Assembly: GCA_011372335.1 (NCBI GenBank)
Contig: DRSY01000082.1
Coordinates: 1 to 6,559 of the forward strand
Source of the DNA: Candidatus Woesearchaeota archaeon
GTDB taxonomy: Archaea; Nanobdellota; Nanobdellia; Woesearchaeales; SM23-78
Direction: 5' to 3'
DNA length: 6,559 bases
Part shown: positions 4,640 to 6,559 of the stretch, piece by piece
Numbering within the stretch: the first letter of the stretch is position 1
How the letters are laid out: each line of letters starts with the position of its first letter
Made by a program: the position numbers and the translations under genes
Notes under the pieces: model-generated
Told to the model about the DNA's origin: nothing
Databases searched by the model: none
What the model saw: the letters and a program-made list of their open reading frames with translations, nothing else

Positions 4640-5935
4640 ATGAAGTTCATGTCAATTAAGGAAGCAATGAGTAAGGGTTCGGGTAAAGTAGCTCTTAGGG
4701 GCTGGGTTTATAGGGAGCGCGGGAGTAATAAGTTTAAGTTTATAATTCTAAGAGACGCAGAGTCTATTATCCAGTGCGTTATCAAAAAAGAGAAGTTCAG
4801 CGAGGAAAAATTCAGAGAAGCTGATAAGATACAAGTAGAATGCTCTGTAGAAGTACACGGCACTATAAAGACAGATAAGCGGGCGCCGAGTGGCTATGAA
4901 GTAGACGTTGATGATTTCAAAGTTATTGGTTGGAGTGATAACTTCCCCTTACACGCAGGGCAGAGCAGAGAGTTCCTTGATAATAACAGGCATTTGTGGC
5001 TTAGAAGCAGGAAGATGAATGCTATTCTAAGGATCAGGAGTACTTATGTAAGTGCAAGAGAAGAGTTTTTCAGAAAAAAAGGGTTTTACAGGTTTGACCC
5101 TCCAATACTCCAACCCACCCAGTGTGAGGGAGGCAGCACCTTGTTTGAGGTGAAGTATTACAACAACAAGACATACCTTACTCAGAGCTGGCAGTTATAC
5201 GCAGAAGCAGCAGTGCAGAGCCTTGAAAGGGTTTATGACACGGCTCCTACTTTCAGAGCTGAGAAGATGAAAACCTCAAGGCACTTATCAGAGTTCTGGA
5301 TGGTTGAGATGGAAGCAGCATGGATGGATCTTAAGGAGGTATCGGAGTTTGCAAAAGAAGAGATTAGGTACTGCCTGAAAAAAGTGCTTGAGAAACACGA
5401 GGAAGACCTTAAGTTTCTAGGACAAGACGTTGAGAAACTGAAAAGAATAGCTAATAAGCCTTGGCCTACAATCAAGTACAGGGAAGCTCTGCGGATTTTA
5501 AAGGAGAAGAGTAACATGGATGTCCCGTTTGGCAAGGACCTTAGGACAATAGAGGAGGATAAGTTAATGGAGCACTTTGACACGCCCGTAGTTGTTACTC
5601 ATTACCCAAAGAAAATCATGGCTTTTTACAAACCCCCAGACCCAGAGTATCCGGATGAAGCCTTGTGTTTTGACATGCTAGCACCAGAGGGTTATGGAGA
5701 AATAGTTGGGGGGAGTCAGAGGAGTATGGATATAGAGCAGATGAAAGAGGATTTGATAAGGCAAGGAGAAGACCCGTCTAATTATGAGTGGTATTTTGAC
5801 CTCAGGAGATACGGCGGTGTTCCACACAGTGGTTACGGTGTTGGTCTTGAGAGAGTGCTGGCTTGGATTTGTAAGCTTGATAATATTAAGGACGCAATTG
5901 CTTTTCCTAGAACAATGCTAAGATGGAAGCCTTAG
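4640..5935 (+). CDS. asnS: Asparaginyl-tRNA synthetase, archaeal type
   Basis: Class IIb synthetase that charges tRNA-Asn with asparagine directly. Counted from the ATG at 4640 it is 431 aa, close to the Pyrococcus enzyme. Residues 1-100 are the OB-fold anticodon-binding domain (GWVYRERGSNKF near 21-32). The catalytic domain has motif 1 around 140-157 (ending DPPIL), EGGSTLF (163-169), TQSWQLYAEA (181-190), motif 2 FRAEKMKTSRHL (205-216) with EFWMVEMEAAW (218-228), and motif 3 GYGVGLERVLAW (398-409). LAPEGYGEIVGGSQR (347-361) marks it as AsnRS; archaeal AspRS has a different sequence there. The OB fold separates it from the archaeal asparagine-synthetase paralogue, which lacks that domain. 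No motif is missing. It follows the deacylase gene by 278 bases and probably has its own promoter. Its archaeal ancestry contrasts with the bacterial-type AspRS two genes upstream. The gene to its right is convergent. Confidence 0.95.
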   Translation: MKFMSIKEAMSKGSGKVALRGWVYRERGSNKFKFIILRDAESIIQCVIKKEKFSEEKFREADKIQVECSVEVHGTIKTDKRAPSGYEVDVDDFKVIGWSDNFPLHAGQSREFLDNNRHLWLRSRKMNAILRIRSTYVSAREEFFRKKGFYRFDPPILQPTQCEGGSTLFEVKYYNNKTYLTQSWQLYAEAAVQSLERVYDTAPTFRAEKMKTSRHLSEFWMVEMEAAWMDLKEVSEFAKEEIRYCLKKVLEKHEEDLKFLGQDVEKLKRIANKPWPTIKYREALRILKEKSNMDVPFGKDLRTIEEDKLMEHFDTPVVVTHYPKKIMAFYKPPDPEYPDEALCFDMLAPEGYGEIVGGSQRSMDIEQMKEDLIRQGEDPSNYEWYFDLRRYGGVPHSGYGVGLERVLAWICKLDNIKDAIAFPRTMLRWKP

Positions 5936-5946
5936 CTTCAAGACTT

Positions 5947-5980
5947 AAAAATAGATTAATAAGACGACTGATAGGAAAAA
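5947..5980 (-). terminator. Oligo-T tracts after the minus-strand right-edge gene
   Basis: Read on the minus strand, T5 tracts occur at 5980-5976 and 5951-5947, 26 to 59 bases beyond the stop codon of the right-edge gene. They are modest archaeal-type termination candidates in the convergent gap. Confidence 0.25.
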
Positions 5981-6002
5981 CAAGAAAGATTTTAAACTAT
6001 GC

Positions 6003-6025
6003 TTTTTAACTTCTTTTTTTATTTT
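6003..6025 (+). terminator. Oligo-T tracts after asnS
   Basis: On the plus strand T5 (6003-6007), T7 (6014-6020) and T4 (6022-6025) follow the asnS stop by about 70-90 bases. This is the strongest T-rich stretch downstream of asnS and a likely termination zone. It overlaps the last codons of the convergent minus-strand gene, where it reads as lysine codons. Confidence 0.45.
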
Positions 6026-6559
6026 CCTCTTCTAATCGCTTAATCGCTGTGTTACAGAACTCGAGGGCTCCGTCGTAATAAGCCTTCACAGGGTCCTTGT
6101 CATTCCTTATAATAACATCAATGACTTTATCCTTACCCTGCGGATCCCTTGTTATATTTAACAAACTGCTCAGTTCGTCTTTATCAAAAACCTCTTTTTC
6201 AGGTTTTTGCAATAGTTCAAGCCGATCCCTTATCTTCCTTAATAAGCGAACCGCTATTTCTCTCCTGTTCTCAGGCGGTTCGTCTCTTAACTGGTTAAAC
6301 TCGTTATAATGCAGAGCATCAACCTTTATCTTCTTTCTCAGACTCTCTGTGCCTCCATGCCTGATACTGTAAACCCTTCCAATAGCAGCATTAATAGCCT
6401 TTAGCTTATCCTCGATACTGCTTATAAAACTCTTAAGACCATTCTCATCATCAAGATTTATGACAGGTTTCTTTTCTTTATTATCTTCTTGTTCTTCAAG
6501 CCCAGAGGCTTTTATTCTTCTCTTCCTTCTAAGAATGGCGTAATGAATAATTATTATCA
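6006..6559 (-). CDS. Unrecognised protein, C-terminal 183 residues, start beyond right edge
   Basis: The minus-strand frame ending in TAA at 6006-6008 is open all the way to the right edge, giving 183 visible residues; the 5' end lies outside the window or exactly at its boundary. I do not recognise the family. The first visible residues are IIIIHYAILRRKRRIK, which looks like the end of a membrane helix followed by a positively charged stretch, so the rest would be cytoplasmic. A charged linker (about 17-38) then leads to a mainly helical domain: residues about 39-64, 84-117 (rich in Arg/Glu/Leu, with HYNEFNQL and RRE) and 125-183, ending in a charged helix (AIKRLEEENKKRS). A TTG codon at 6212-6210 (residue 116) is the first conventional start codon visible in this frame, but it sits mid-helix in continuous coding sequence and is not credible as the start. 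Convergent with asnS, 70 bases apart. Confidence 0.7.
   Translation of the reverse strand, partial: IIIIHYAILRRKRRIKASGLEEQEDNKEKKPVINLDDENGLKSFISSIEDKLKAINAAIGRVYSIRHGGTESLRKKIKVDALHYNEFNQLRDEPPENRREIAVRLLRKIRDRLELLQKPEKEVFDKDELSSLLNITRDPQGKDKVIDVIIRNDKDPVKAYYDGALEFCNTAIKRLEEENKKRS

Noticed and set aside
6210..6212. TTG as the start of a 68-residue protein
   Set aside because: The same frame continues open upstream to the window edge with consistent, helix-forming coding sequence, so the TTG is an internal Leu codon.
6097..6309. Plus-strand 70-codon open frame rich in Ser and Leu
   Set aside because: It is antisense to the right-edge gene; the Ser/Leu bias is the expected shadow of Lys/Glu-rich coding sequence.

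Overview
The window looks like archaeal DNA, most probably from a small-genome DPANN lineage of the Woesearchaeota/Pacearchaeota kind; that lineage is an inference. The signs are: archaeal TATA boxes matching TTTAWATA (TTTATATA with an A-rich BRE at 1482-1496, TTTAAATA at 1676-1683); GGTG-type ribosome binding sites; an asparaginyl-tRNA synthetase of the Pyrococcus type; a secreted protein dense in cysteines and N-glycosylation sequons; and A+T-rich intergenic DNA with oligo-T tracts instead of bacterial hairpin terminators.

Layout. 1-176: no convincing gene, one T8 tract that may end the first gene. 177-1412 (minus): a 411-aa exported protein with three Cys/Asn-Ala-His modules, a fibronectin-III-like domain and an acidic C-terminal beta domain. 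1413-1720: a divergent promoter region with unusual internal structure (two copies of a CGC-N-GCG dyad facing the two promoters, two direct repeats, a hairpin). 1721-2356 (plus): a UlaG-like metallo-beta-lactamase-fold hydrolase. 2445-3824 (plus): aspartyl-tRNA synthetase of bacterial type that lacks the GAD insertion domain. 3841-3903: a possible 20-codon ORF whose stop overlaps the next start as ATGA. 3900-4361 (plus): a YbaK/ProX-family aminoacyl-tRNA deacylase. 4362-4639: a long leader holding two possible promoters and a possible 18-codon ORF. 4640-5935 (plus): archaeal-type asparaginyl-tRNA synthetase. 6006-6559 (minus): the last 183 codons of an unrecognised gene that runs off the right edge, apparently the cytoplasmic helical part of a membrane-anchored protein.

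How the genes fit together. The core is a translation-fidelity neighbourhood: AspRS charges tRNA-Asp, AsnRS charges tRNA-Asn directly, and the deacylase between them would hydrolyse a mischarged aminoacyl-tRNA, classically a tRNA-Pro. Having AsnRS means the organism does not depend on the AspRS/GatCAB transamidation route for Asn-tRNA. The AspRS (bacterial family) and AsnRS (archaeal family) have different ancestries, so aspS was probably acquired by transfer. The surface protein and the C-terminal helical protein have no obvious functional link to the tRNA genes. No tRNA, rRNA, CRISPR array or insertion sequence was seen. The most unusual items are the GAD-less bacterial AspRS, the three-module surface protein, and the mirrored motif in the divergent promoter region.
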